Under the pieces are notes generated by a model, which saw only the letters and a list, made by a program, of their open reading frames with translations, did no database searches and had not been told where the DNA came from. A stretch of DNA of 64,000 nucleotides from Mytilus trossulus. Lineage: Eukaryota; Mollusca; Bivalvia; Mytilida; Mytilidae. The stretch is taken from NCBI RefSeq assembly GCF_036588685.1, contig NC_086379.1:18895862-18959861 (forward strand), given 5' to 3'. The number at the start of each line of letters is the position of its first letter. Positions within the stretch are counted from its first letter, which is position 1. This document shows, one piece after another, positions 11,301 through 22,575 of the stretch. Position numbers and translations under genes: made by a program.

Positions 11301-14088
11301 AATTTTGAAGATTTCAGTAATTTAGCATGACTTAATGGTGCTACAACCCGATATATGTCAATTGCATAGTCAAAAACAGCCAATTTTTATGTAGCAGAAG
11401 CATTCAACTGTCCAATAATAACTTAAAGTTAATGTTTTAACAATTTTTGAAAACTGTTATATTTTGGGGCCAAAAAGGGGTCTTACCGGGCCTACTCCTT
11501 TTTGTAATCTTTTACAAAAATCTTCTTCTCTGAAACTACTGGACCAAATTTTACCAAACTTAGCCACAATCATTATTAGGGTATTTAGTTTAAAAAATAT
11601 GTGGGGTGACCTGACCAATTAAACAAGATGGCCGCCATGGCTAAAAATATGACATAGGGGTAAAATGTTGATTTTGGCTTATAACTCTGCAAATCTAAAG
11701 CAAATCCTACAAGGGGCTAACTTGTTTATCTAGTAAATATCTATCTGCCCTGAAATTTTGAGATGAATTGGAAAACTGGTTGTTTTATGCTGTTCCCCAA
11801 TTGGTAATTTTAAAAGAAATTTAGCCGGTTTTGGTTATTATCTTAAATACTATAAGTATAGATAGAAATACACTGTAAACAGTAATAATGTTCAGCAAAT
11901 TGAGATCTACAAATAAGTCAACCCCGTAAGGAGTTATTACCCTTCATAGTCATTTTTTTACAATTTTCATCAATTTGGTACATTTTGGTAAGTTTTTACA
12001 AAATGTTTTCCTCTGTAACTAAAAGGCCAAGTTCATTACAGATAGAGGAAATTGTAATTAGCAAGAATGATCAGTAAAGTATGACATACAAACACATTAC
12101 CATCAACAAAACACAATTTTGTCATGAATCCATCTGTTTCCTTTGTTTAATATGCACATAGACCAAGGTGAGCGACACAGGCTCTTAAGAGCCTCTATTT
12201 TACAATGGCGTTGTCAGTTACTTTTGACTTATGAGTGAATCGCCTGTCTTTCACACTATGAAAATAAATTCATTACTTGATTATAAAAAAAAATATATAA
12301 TATCCGTTTTCTGAATCTGAAGTACTCAAATATATCGAAAAAGGTTCCGATATATTTTGTTTCTGAGCATTTACTTGAAATTATTCGAACTTTCATATAT
12401 TTATTTTTTATTTTAGGCGTAGTTATAGGAATAGTTCTTGGGGTGCTACTGATTACATGTTTGGTGATTGTGATCATTATTTTCATTAGAAGGTAAAGTA
12501 AGAAACGCTCGCACTATCATTACGCTTAAGTTCCACCAACCGTAAAATCTATTCAAAACCTTAAGTTGTCAAGGATGTGGTCAAAACCTCACAGAACACT
12601 TCATGAAAAACAACTTATTACCCGTTATCACATATCTTGACAAAATGAGACGTGGTATGATTTCCAATCCGATGTAACAAAGTTTGCTGTTAAATTAACA
12701 AGAAATGAGAAAGACAACATATGAAGGAAGAAATAAAAAGTCATTAATTAAAACGAAGTAGAGAACAACACCTTTGCATAAACATGACAAAAAGACAGAC
12801 ATCATTAGGTGTTACAGAAGGGAACCGTATACTGAGACATATTTCTTCCGAAATTCAAAGTTTATTCTTTAACAAAATATACTTGATGAACAATATTTTC
12901 TCATTGTTTACTAAAAAATTACCTCTGCATGTACATGTACATTCATTCAACGCTATCAATGTTCAGATCTGGGGGCATACACACTGATTACTTTTCAAAT
13001 TGCTTCACGCAGAAATTATCGAAATCCTCTCAATACACCAAAACATTTTTCTTCTGATGATGTCAAAATTCTAAACGTCATTCATTATATAACGGACTTC
13101 AAATGTGATAATAAACTAAGAAACAAAGGAGCGGATGGGAGACATGGGTTTGATATTTTTGGGGAAAGTGTTATGAAAAACTCTTTGAAGTTTGTTATGA
13201 TATTGCTTGAACCAGAAGAAGTTTAGTTAATGATATTTAGTTGGCAGTATTACATTTAAAAATAGATTTCAAGTCCCGTTATTTGGCACTATTTTCGCCA
13301 TTATGTTTTATAACTTCAACATTTGTGTATATCTTTATCTCAGCCGCTTATCTATTTCATTTTAAAATTCTATAATCCCTACCTAAAACTTTGTATTTGT
13401 GTTTGAATAACATCTTAACAATTCATATACATGATATAGGAGCATTGGTCCAAAGAACAAGAATGAAGAGCAAAGTAGTGATATGAGTATCAGAGGGAAT
13501 GACTACACTGGAACCCAAGATATAGCAATGCCGATCGCATGTGAACACAGACCTCCAAATCCTGGCTTAGAAACGGAAACAAGAGACGATCAATATCATG
13601 ACATATCTGATATGAACAATGCTTCACATAAAAACATTTCAGATCCAAGTAATTACATTAAACTTAATAATAAGAACAATAATGTCGGTGATCAGAGGTC
13701 TCATAATGATATTTCCAGTTCGCATTCCACTGTTAACAATTATGTTGTTTTAGATCCAAATGAAACAGGTTTCAACAGATCTGAAGGTCCAGACAACATG
13801 AATGAGTCTTATGAACTTGCACAACCGATTCATCATATCGATCATTCAAAGGACACCGAATGGGAAAGAAAAACATTAGATGATGTCTATGCACATTCTG
13901 AGGAAGGGGTGTATGATTCTTCCAATGGAAACCGTCACAAAGAATCCGAAAGCAATGTTTACAGTCACGCAGTTGATAATGTCTATGATAGTTCAAATCA
14001 TACAAGAACAAGTGGTGAAACAGAAGACAGTTACGACCATTTCACTGGCAAGAAAACAGACGATGATTATGACATTTCAACTATTTAA
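8378..14088 (+). CDS. SRCR-domain transmembrane receptor, 3' part (four exons)
   Basis: Exons by GT/AG sites and matching phases are 8378-8680, 9265-9339, 12417-12492 and 13440-14088 (stop TAA). Exon 1 (100 residues, intron phases 1/1) is one scavenger receptor cysteine-rich domain: GRVLIYD, SVTVCGNHW, ASVLCKYL, SYGIA, FQCTGNEMSLFDC and AAVICC, with about seven cysteines. Exon 2 is a short Ser/Thr/Asn linker. Exon 3 encodes one transmembrane helix (GVVIGIVLGVLLITCLVIVI) followed by basic residues. Exon 4 is a ~215-residue cytoplasmic tail rich in Asn/Asp/Ser with about ten tyrosines, including NNYVVLD, ESYELAQ, DDVYAHSEEGVYDSS, SNVYSHAVDNVYDSS and DDDYDISTI. The product should be a type I surface receptor with a phosphotyrosine-dependent tail. 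No signal-peptide exon is recognised upstream, where repeats fill 5-8.3 kb, so the 5' end is either left of the window or undetected. Ligand unknown. Confidence 0.85.
9721..10283 (+). mobile_element. MITE flanked by TTAA (intron of the SRCR gene)
   Basis: Terminal inverted repeats GGAGGCTCGCGGGT (9721 on) and ACCCGCGAGCCCCC (ending 10283) are bordered by TTAA at 9717-9720 and 10284-10287. The interior is AT-rich and non-coding. A decayed minus-strand copy lies at about 63540-63940. TTAA target duplication is known for piggyBac and Kolobok superfamilies; which of these mobilised it cannot be told here. Confidence 0.85.
10410..12198 (+). mobile_element. Helitron-like non-autonomous element, copy 1
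   Basis: Starts near TTTTTCTCATCACTTGG and holds two diverged ~500-base internal units (from about 10480 and 11510), each with AAAATCTTCTYCTCTGAAAC, a variant of AAGATGGCCGCCATGGCTAA and TATCTATCTGCCCTGAAATT. It ends with GGTGAGCGACACAGG and the hairpin AGGCTCTTAAGAGCCT (12179-12194) followed by CTAT. The 53045-54317 copy has the same layout and a cleaner end. A second MITE (10956-11503) interrupts it. It lies in the third visible intron of the SRCR gene. Confidence 0.7.
10956..11503 (+). mobile_element. MITE nested in the Helitron-like element
   Basis: Terminal inverted repeats are AAAGGAGTAGGTCCGGTAAG at the left and CTTACCGGGCCTACTCCTTT at the right. The uninterrupted sequence in the 53-kb copy (ATTTTTCATAAATCTAAGTAA...) confirms that this block is an insertion. 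Inside is a second palindrome with 26-base arms, GAAAGTGGCCGCATCC... at 11151-11176 and its near-perfect reverse complement at 11234-11259. Confidence 0.85.
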
Positions 14089-14722
14089 ATATTTGAACAA
14101 ATGGATTAACTTTACTATGAATGCATACATAGTTGGATATAATCACATGTAATCATTTCAGTATAATAATGTAAACAAAATAATTGCGACAATCAATTTT
14201 CGTAACTGCCTCTATCAAAAAAAATGACGCGAAAATGAATCTTCGTGATTATATAAACTAGGATCTTCTGTTATACAGATACAAAGAAAAATAGAAATTC
14301 TCTAATTACCTGAAAAAAATAGCTTCTCCACGTATTCATCTATTCTCCTTATGTGTCTTTTCGTCATACAGCTAAGATTTAAACATCATTAATATCATTA
14401 TATAACAGTGTAATTTATCAAATTTTAAGTCCTGTACAAAACATGTCCGATATTAGATCTATTGGTTCTTCAAAAGCTAACTATGTCCACTTGTTTGTTG
14501 ACGTAGTGTGATTCGAATGGCAGCTGATGCCAGCTTCGGTGGTGACGCTTAATGTGTCATCACACCTAGTCTTGATTTTTTGTGCCATTTCCTAAATTGT
14601 TGTTTGTTAACTTGAATTGTCTACTTTTTTATCGATTTACGATACACCGGCAAACTACTGTTTCCTTAATCTGTTAATTGAACATAATTTTTTCCAGGTT
14701 ATACTGTAACTGGTGATACTGA

Positions 14723-14728
14723 AATAAA
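14723..14728 (+). promoter_or_regulatory. Candidate polyadenylation signal of the SRCR gene
   Basis: AATAAA lies about 635 bases past the stop codon in an AT-rich region, a plausible 3' UTR length. Confidence 0.4.
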
Positions 14729-16365
14729 ACTGAAGATAATGAATATCATACAAATTCTATTTGTCTCGTTTAACGAACTTCAACGATAATAAGAAATATA
14801 CGTTTGCTGTCATACTCTCAAAACAAACAAAAAGATCCCGAATACACGTATTTCCAAATCTTTTAGACAAAAATGGCAATATCAATGTTATTTCAATACT
14901 GGCATTATAAAACATTGACTCATGCAAAAGACGTCCCATGTGCTCTTCAGAACGAAGCGTTCATCAATAGTTGTATCGCCCAAGTGGTGGGTGAAAATAA
15001 TCACCACTAAAAGATTTATAATGTCGTTTTCATTTTCTCTCGAAAAGACTTTTATATCTGTTGTCTTTTTGAAAGACAAATGCAAATTTCCACCACAAAA
15101 GTGCTTGCATAAAAAAAGTTGTACACCCAAATGACAACTCAAACTTAAACTAAAATGTCATATGGCAAATTTTAGTGTTTCGAATAGGTTTGTGATTCAT
15201 TTGAAATATACACAAGCAGTTGGCATCGACCTAGTGATTTCAAATACATCTCTTGAATGTCCCTTTGTTATCGTTATCTTCTGTTTGACTCGAAATGCCC
15301 TTTTCAACTCATGTTTATAGTTCGTTCTTATTTTGTTCTGTCACACCACTGTCCCAGGTTAGGGTAGGGTTGGGATCCCGCTAACATGTTTAACCCCGCC
15401 ACATTATTCATGTATGTGCCTGTCCCAAGTCAGGAGCCTGTAATTCAGTGGTTGTACGATCACGTAAAATTATTGAATTAAATTGGATTAAAAAATTACA
15501 GACTGTTTATTATCTCGGTCTCAATAATAATATCATGGGAATTGGTAATATAACAAGAACAAATTCGGTTAACAATTTGCATATAGTTTCATATTTTTCA
15601 TAATTTATATTTCAAAAAACGACGCAAGACTTTATCTGTTAACCAAGCTCTGTTCTTTACCTGTTTATAAATTGCATCAATTTTTTGAAGTTTACTTAGT
15701 ACAACTCAATCATGTTAATTCCATATTTTAGTCCTAAGTATGAAATCGACCAAATTTGATTGCATATTCGTTTAATGTGTTTGAGATTTTGATTTTGCCT
15801 TTTGATTAAAGACTTTCCGTTTTGAAATATCCTCGGAGTTCAGTATTTTTTTGGTGAATTTACTTTTTGTTATTCTAAACTGTTTCAAAAAGTTGATCGT
15901 CCTGACGTTCATAAATAACAATTTATAAAAATCAAATATGTCAATAAAGGTTATGATTTTGTAAATATTGACGGTATTTTTAATGACCATTTTGTTAAAG
16001 AAAAATTCCTGGCTATTTAGATAATACTGAACTCCCTCTTATGTGTTGTGATTACAAAATGTATGTTTAATTATAGCGAAGTGGGTAAAGATGTAAATAT
16101 CAGTGACAATACACCTACGTCATGGAATTGCAGTAATTCCGAATATATTTATGAATGTAAGGTGATCTTAACAGCGTTCGTGACCGAGAGTTGAAATCAT
16201 TCCTCAGCAAGCATGTAAGGACCTACATATTGTCAATTATTAATTGGAACGAGTGTCGTAACATCATTCAATACTCACTCCGTACTTACTGCTCTAAATA
16301 AATAAAACTAGAAAAAGCTGACATTATAATCTTAGATCATTTGTTTAATTGAGTAAATACACACA
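14729..16365. other. Intergenic stretch
   Basis: No gene is supported. A short dispersed repeat is present at about 15340-15440 (GTCCCAAGTCAGGAGCCTG and ACATGTTTAACCCCGCCACA). Related copies occur on the minus strand at about 25240-25320 and 31620-31740, and on the plus strand at 46490-46565. Confidence 0.5.
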
Positions 16366-16532
16366 CCATAGAAACCAGGACTAAATTTTGTATATACGCC
16401 AGACGCGCGTTTTGTCTAAAAAAGACTCATCAGTGATGCTCGAATCCAAAAAAGTTAAAAAGGCCAAATAAATTACGAAGTTGAAGAGCATTGGGGACCA
16501 AAATTCCTAAACGTTTTGCCAAATACAGTACA
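16366..16532 (+). repeat. Family A repeat (copy 3, partial)
   Basis: ACGCCAGACGCGCGTTTTGT, AGACTCATCAGTGATGCTCG and GAAGTTGAAGAGCATTGG match the copies at 5.4, 7.3 and 55.2 kb. Confidence 0.85.
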
Positions 16533-17325
16533 CATAGTTGATATACGTATTCAACATTTTACAGAACAGTTTACTTCTAACAACAACCATAATAATTCTA
16601 TCTCTAGAACCAACCATAAGCTTAAAGAACTCTCCAAGTAATTTGATTTGGTTTGATAATTCTGCTGAACGTATCATTACTCTATTACGTAAAGTTTTAC
16701 CTGGAGGTTCTGCAAAAGGAAATCACGAAATCACTAACATTCCAACTGACTCCATTTTAAATTAATGTCATATGTAGCAAAAATAAACTACATTTGTAAT
16801 TGCTACTTCTTTACAGGTAGAACCAAGTATAATGAAAGTTCCAACCATCTACTTCCGAAGCTACACAAAACACCTTACAAATTTATATTTATTTCTTCTC
16901 CAAGCAATTTTTCCACTACTAAACTGTCTTTTTTTAATTACTAATACTTGGCACAATCATAAACCTCGGAAAAGTGTTCCAATAAAGCCTTTGAAAATAA
17001 AATATTTACTTTTTGAGTCAAAATTTCGTTTAAAGTACTTGATAAATTGCATGGATTTTTTTTTGTTGGTTAAATTGGTGATTTCGATTCAGTTCAAAGT
17101 TTTTATTTGTATACCCTATCTGCCACTTTGCATTATCATCTTATTCAAAAAAAATCACACAGCCAATTAAATGAGCAATGTTAAAATCAGAATGCAAATA
17201 TATATGTTTATTCTCTTTTATGTCATTTTTTAGTAACAACAAACAATAGAACAATGTCAATTGAACATGCTTTGATACCATTACTGCCCTTAAACTTTAA
17301 CAAGATAATATGTTTGTCTGCCGTG
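16533..17325. other. Intergenic stretch, nothing recognised
   Basis: Short AT-rich open frames only (for example 16538-16765 and 16832-17170). Their composition matches the surrounding non-coding DNA and no domain is seen. Confidence 0.4.
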
Positions 17326-17540
17326 GATATTCCGTATATCGTCAAGTTATCGGAATTCCAATGGCCACTATATGTGCACCACTTATTGGGGACATGTTTC
17401 TATATTCTTATAGTTACAATTGATGACTAAAATCAGAAAAGACCCATCGAAACAACATCTGATATAAAAAAAAATAACACCTTTTTTTATATTTGAATGA
17501 TATATTTGCTCTCATTTATTCGGCTGAACTGACTTAATAA
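17326..17540 (+). pseudogene. Reverse-transcriptase fragment (bivalve RT family, subtype I)
   Basis: One frame at about 17340-17415 reads RQVIGIPMATICAPLIGDMF followed by LYSYSYN and then stops. This is the palm motif of a reverse-transcriptase family common in bivalves. The next bases keep the family pattern in other frames (AALIYSAELT-like near 17510-17535). It is badly decayed. Placement as Penelope-like or another RT lineage is uncertain. Confidence 0.65.
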
Positions 17541-17554
17541 AAGCTATATAAAGA

Positions 17555-18010
17555 CAACAGTAGTATACCGCTGTTCGAAAGTTATAAATCGATCGGGAGA
17601 AAACATATTCAGGTGACAAACAAAAACCGATGGAAACACATCATCTATAAGAGGAAAACAACGAAACAAAAGAAACACTGAATTGCAACATAAAACAAAC
17701 GACAATGCAACACATACAGAAACTAACTATAAGATAACAAATGTCATTTTCCAAACTTGGTACAGGAATAACAGGAAAGTTTAAGGTATATTAAATGGTG
17801 AGTTGAACCTGTTTTTGTGGCTAGCCAAACCTTGCGCTTTTATGCAAGGCAATGTTAAATATAACACATAAAGGACAACATTACATGACAGGAATACAGT
17901 ACAAATTAATGCAAGAACATTCAGAACAGAGAAATAAAAAAAAACACAATACAATAGCACATTTCGACATGCTAATCGCAGAATAAAAACGAACACGTTA
18001 AACAACCTAA
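17555..18010 (+). repeat. Dispersed repeat, family B (copy 1)
   Basis: ACAACAGTAGTATACCGCTG, AAATCGATCGGGAGAAAACA and TGGTGAGTTGAACCTG recur at 45298-45735 and 45757-45880. A short minus-strand match lies near 58795-58850. Non-coding. Confidence 0.8.
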
Positions 18011-18019
18011 GGACAGCAC

Positions 18020-18420
18020 AAGAGAACCACGAACTCCCTTTTACATGACTGGATCAACGCCACAAAAAAAAAAAAATATTATATCTTTCAAGATTAGGTT
18101 TGTAATTATGTTATTTTGGTGCATTCTATATCAATTACAAGAATATTAATATAGAATTGTGTTAGTAGTTAGATAAATAATTGTATGATCTAGCTATGTC
18201 GGTATTTCATCAACATCAATTGCAAAACAAATAAATCGTGTACACAGAGTTGCTTTAAATTCAGTAAAATCTTATAAATGAACTGGGTGATAAATCATCG
18301 TCACTTTTACATACGAATAAAAAATTGAAAAAAAAAACACATTTCAAACAATAAGACATTTAACAATATCCGATCAGAATTACAAATACAACATCATAAC
18401 TAAACAAGAATTGTTATTAC
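18020..18420. other. AT-rich spacer, nothing recognised
   Basis: Contains an A-run at 18067-18078 and no open frame or repeat match. Confidence 0.4.
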
Positions 18421-19400
18421 AGCGAATGTCACCCTTCCCCCCATTGCCACTAAGCGGCAACCATTTCAAAAACTTTTAACAGTGAATGCACATAATTGCA
18501 TGGCTAATCATTTTCTGTAAATTTTCAGTACATTTAGATCATTTTTAAAAACATGACATTTTTGCTGTTTCCACGGCAACGGCAGCCATTTTGAAAGTTT
18601 CAAAATCAAAAGTCTCTATTATACATGCCAGTTTACAATAATATTAAGTTACATTAAGTTGGGAGCATTTCGAAAATATTTGACATTTTTGCAGTTTCCA
18701 TAGCAACGGTGGCCATTTTGGAAATTCCAATATCAAAAGTCTCATGCAGACTTGACAGTCAGCAATCCTCTCAAATTTCGTCAATTTTGGAGCATTTTGA
18801 AATTTTTGAGATTTTTGACATTTTGATTGGTTCCTATGGCAACAGAGACTATTCCCAAAATTTAATGGCATATACCACATTGGTACATGGGAGGGACCAT
18901 ACCATCAAATTGACCTACCATTTTAAGAAAGTAAATGCCACTTTAAGGTTTTTTTAACCATTTTGACCTGTTTTGCATTGTTTCCATGGTAACGGCAGAC
19001 TTTTTTGAAATTCTAACGCCAAATTCCACATCTACCAATGTTGTTCATCGTAACTGTGAAGTTTCAAAAAAATTTGGACCATTTTGATATTTTTGAAATT
19101 TTTGGTGTAGTTTCCATGGCAACATAGTAGTTCCAATGATTGCCAAAATCCTCCAAAACCAGTATATAGTGGGCACCTACATTGTCTCAAAATATAAAGA
19201 TTCTGAGTTTAAGCATATCCAAATAATTCATTAAAACTAAAAACTGGATTTTTTCACATTTGTTCTGTTTCCATGTTAACGGCAGCCATTTTTTAGTTCC
19301 AAAGTTGCACTGCAACTCGAAACTCATGGTTCCTTGTTATAGTGAACTATCATTTAGATTGGTTCCTATGGTTCCGGGAAAGCGGGCGGACAAAATTAGG
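18420..19400 (+). repeat. Diverged tandem array, about six units of 130-155 bases
   Basis: The phrase GTTTCCATGGCAACGGCAGC, with small changes, occurs at 18567, 18694, 18829, 18980, 19110 and 19267. It is usually followed by CATTTTGRAAWTTCC and preceded by TTTTGACATTTTTG. Units are strongly diverged, so the array is old. A sequence of the same style is at 5200-5240. Confidence 0.75.
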
Positions 19401-19479
19401 TGGAAGAAAAATAAAAATAGGGAAAAAGAAACAGAGGACATTGTCGATCGGTTGACATAATAATACCGTGATAAGTCTA

Positions 19480-20360
19480 CAACAATGCCAATTCACATTC
19501 AGCAAAACATTCATATTCGGAAATAGGTCATGTTCGGTTCTTAAAAGACCAGACGACGTAAATGGTAAACCACAATAAAAGACGTGGTAGAAATGTCCTT
19601 AGTTAGTTTAGACACAGACACATCGTATGGATCAACCAATTCGTGATGGTGTCCATAAAGTTTATGGAGTGTCATTTTTAATCTTTCCTCCTCATAACTT
19701 TATTGGAGCTGTTTCTTCGAAAGGATCACACTCTTGTATATGAAGTCTATATAGTGTGAACATGCACAGCATAACGTATCAACTGAGATATGTAAACACC
19801 ATACGAAGGGGCAGAGGGTATATTACTGCTGAGTAATGGGAAATGAATAATTGGGAAATTGAAATCGTCCGGTTTATCATAGATTTTAGTCTGAGGTCGT
19901 CAATATTGAGGAAATTATCAAGGAATGAAGCAATCCTTCTAGTATCAGTAGTATCCTTAATTTCAAGTTCACTGGGATATATGAGATGCAAGTATTGGCT
20001 GAAATATTTGTTATTTAGTGATAGGACATCATCAATATATCTGAAAGAATTAAAGAATTTCGTAAGGTGCTTTTTCATTTGAGTTTTATAAGGTTCTGAA
20101 TGAATTCTGCCTCATACGAGTACAACAACAAATCAGCAAGTAGGGATGCACAATTAGTACCCATTGGAATACCGACTGTCTGTTGAAATGTCAATTCTCC
20201 AAAATGAACAAATATATTGTCAATCAAAAAGTTCAGCATTTAGATAATATCATCTGCAGTATATTTTCTGGTATATTCATTGTGGTTCTTCACAAAATAA
20301 GAATTCATTTAAACCAAAACAAGAAATGTGTATCTGCTATTCCCATTTTTATAGAAAAGC
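19480..20360 (-). pseudogene. Reverse-transcriptase pseudogene (bivalve RT family, subtype II)
   Basis: Reading on the minus strand, fragments in family order are: YFVKNHNEYTRKY and KMLNFLIDNIFVHFGE (20357-20180), the palm QQTVGIPMGTNCASLLADLL (about 20150), then after a frameshift FRYIDDVLSLNNKYFSQYL with the YIDD catalytic motif and YPSELEIKDTTDT (20050-19950), and YGVYISQLIRYA (about 19800-19765). Stops and frameshifts throughout show it is dead. Related pieces lie at 20360-20971, 17326-17540, 47600-48290 and 52226-52310. Confidence 0.85.
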
Positions 20361-20971
20361 TCTGTTTAATGAGATAGTGAAGTCGATATTTTCAAAAAGG
20401 AAAAAAATCATCTCTTTTTTTGGTATTAAGCTTCCCGTTAACGACATAGATTTTAAGATTCACGAAAGGGCAGTGTTTGTTATTAGTATAAGCTTTATAT
20501 AAAGTCAGTTCAGCAGGGAAAATTTTCTTTAGTGTATATACTGAATTCGACAATATTGAGAGCTAATATCTCATTCAATAAAAAATCTAAAGTGTTATAT
20601 TTTTTTTGTATCAAATGTTGTTTGATTCGAGTCTTTTCTGATTTTAGTCATACATTGTATATTGTAATTCATAACAATACGGGAACAATTCCGCAATAAG
20701 TGGTGCACAGTAAGTTTCCATTGGACTTTAAGGACGATATAAATCTCCAAAGTGAACAAAAATGTTAAACAGTAAAAATTCAAGGGAAGTTATAGTATCA
20801 AAGCAGGTCCAATTGACATATGTCTTTTGTTTGCTGTTATTAAAACTGATCTTTTATATATATCATCTGCAGTATATTTTCTGGTATATTCATTGTGGTT
20901 CTTCACAAAATAAGAATTCATTTAAACCAAAACAAGAAATGTGTATCTGCTATTCCCATTTTTTATAGAAA
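20360..20971 (-). pseudogene. Second RT pseudogene, mosaic of two subtypes
   Basis: On the minus strand it begins with a 111-base segment (20971-20861) nearly identical to 20357-20247 of the neighbouring copy (YFVKNHNEYTRKY). It then changes to subtype I: NIFVHFGD, CAPLIAELFPYCYELQ (about 20710-20660) and PAELTLYKAYTNNKHCPF with KLNTK (about 20540-20430). The two neighbouring copies therefore share one segment and differ elsewhere. Confidence 0.7.
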
Positions 20972-22133
20972 ATATATATATATGTATATTCACATTCTGA
21001 TTTTAAAAATGCCCATTAAATTAGGTTTGTGGATTTCGTCTTAATAAGAATATGAGACAAAGTGGTATACATAGGTTAGAAAAACTTTGAACAGATTTAA
21101 AATCACCAATTTACGCATGCAATTTATCAAGGAGTTCCAACGAATTTTTGACACTCCAAAAGTAATTGATTCCACTATTTTCACAGGTCTTATTTGAACA
21201 ATTTATTATCGGTTTTTTTATTGTATCAAGTGTACTAGTATGTAGAATAGTAGTGTAGTAGTGGAACAATGGCTTGAAGACGATATAAATCTATGTTTTA
21301 ATACATGTATAAGGTGTTTTGTGCAGCTTCGAAAGCCAGTAAATAGTTGAAACTTTCGTTGTATCTATTAAGGCAGAGGCAGATACAGCCATTCTCAAAA
21401 AAATCTCCCATTTCCAATGCACTGATCGTCCAAAAAATGGGGGTTGGGGGTTTCAACCCCAGGACCCCCCTTCCTGGATCTGCCGCCACTGTTATGCATG
21501 TTCGATTTGATTTTAAACTCAGAAGAGGTGTACGTGTCTACTGCATTGGCAGAATTTATATAATAGACTACATATTCAACAGATTTAATATGGCTTTGTA
21601 AAATATCAAAACTATTTGAAAATTTTACTTAGCTTTTAAAAAAGAACCTTCTTCAAAATTTGGATACAACTCGATTTTACGTTTTCAAATGATTTCGTCA
21701 ATAGCATTTTCTCGATTCCTTATTCTCCTCTATTGTTAGGTAAGCGTATTTTGGTACGAGTTCTTGTTGGTTTAAAAAAAAGATTTTTTTCTATTTCGTT
21801 ATCAAGAATACTTTTATTTCGGGGAGCCGGCACTTCCTATATATGCAAGGTGATAGGACGCGGTGCCGCTGGAATAGGTCACCTTTAATTCAATCTTGTG
21901 AATAGGCAGTCGGGGAAACTGAAATATCAGAAATATATGATTATAGGTCAATAAAAGTTCTATAACTTCGTCGTCTGTCATCTTTCTCAATGTTCCCGTC
22001 TTTTTTCATCAACCAATTTTTCTCTTTGAACACTTTGGTATTCCACTCTTACATTACAGGCCATTACACACCACAGGAACCCCAAACAATATGGGAAAAG
22101 GATACAGTTTTGTCTACGCATGCAATATTGAAC
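20972..22133. other. Intergenic stretch upstream of WIPI2
   Basis: No gene is supported. At 21390-21500 there is a G/C-rich repeat (AAAAATGGGGGTTGGGGG and CTGGATCTGCCGCCACTG) related in style to 40215-40290. A TATA microsatellite lies at 20971-20985. Confidence 0.45.
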
Positions 22134-22235
22134 AGGTATACATTTTTCAAATCTAAATTATATGAAAAGGTATACATTTTTCAAATCTAAATTATATGAA
22201 AAGGTATACATTTTTCAAATCTAAATTATATGAAA
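22134..22235 (+). repeat. Three perfect 34-bp direct repeats upstream of WIPI2
   Basis: Units at 22134-22167, 22168-22201 and 22202-22235 contain AGGTATACATTTTTCAAATC and end ATATGAAA. They lie about 340 bases 5' of the WIPI2 start codon, so they fall in or near its promoter or 5' UTR. No regulatory role is shown. Confidence 0.95.
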
Positions 22236-22575
22236 AGGGTGGGGTAACAGAACCCCAGCGACACCCCCTTTCAATTAAGTATTGAAGTAGCCCCTCCCTT
22301 TAGACTTTTATCAAGGGGGATTTGCACGGTCTTTCTCTGCGGAACCCACCATTTATAAGTGTGTGTTTTAAGGGAAGTTGAAACGGAATATATTCATAGT
22401 CGTTACCAGAATATACTTTCATTTCTAAAACCATTTTTTCACAAACCAATCAAAATAGTCGTTACATTTGAGATTCATCACAGACAAAAATAAATAAATA
22501 TCAAAATATTGCGAACAAAAACAACAAAAGTGGTAAAAACACAGCGACCAGTTCGAATTACTGGTCATATATATA

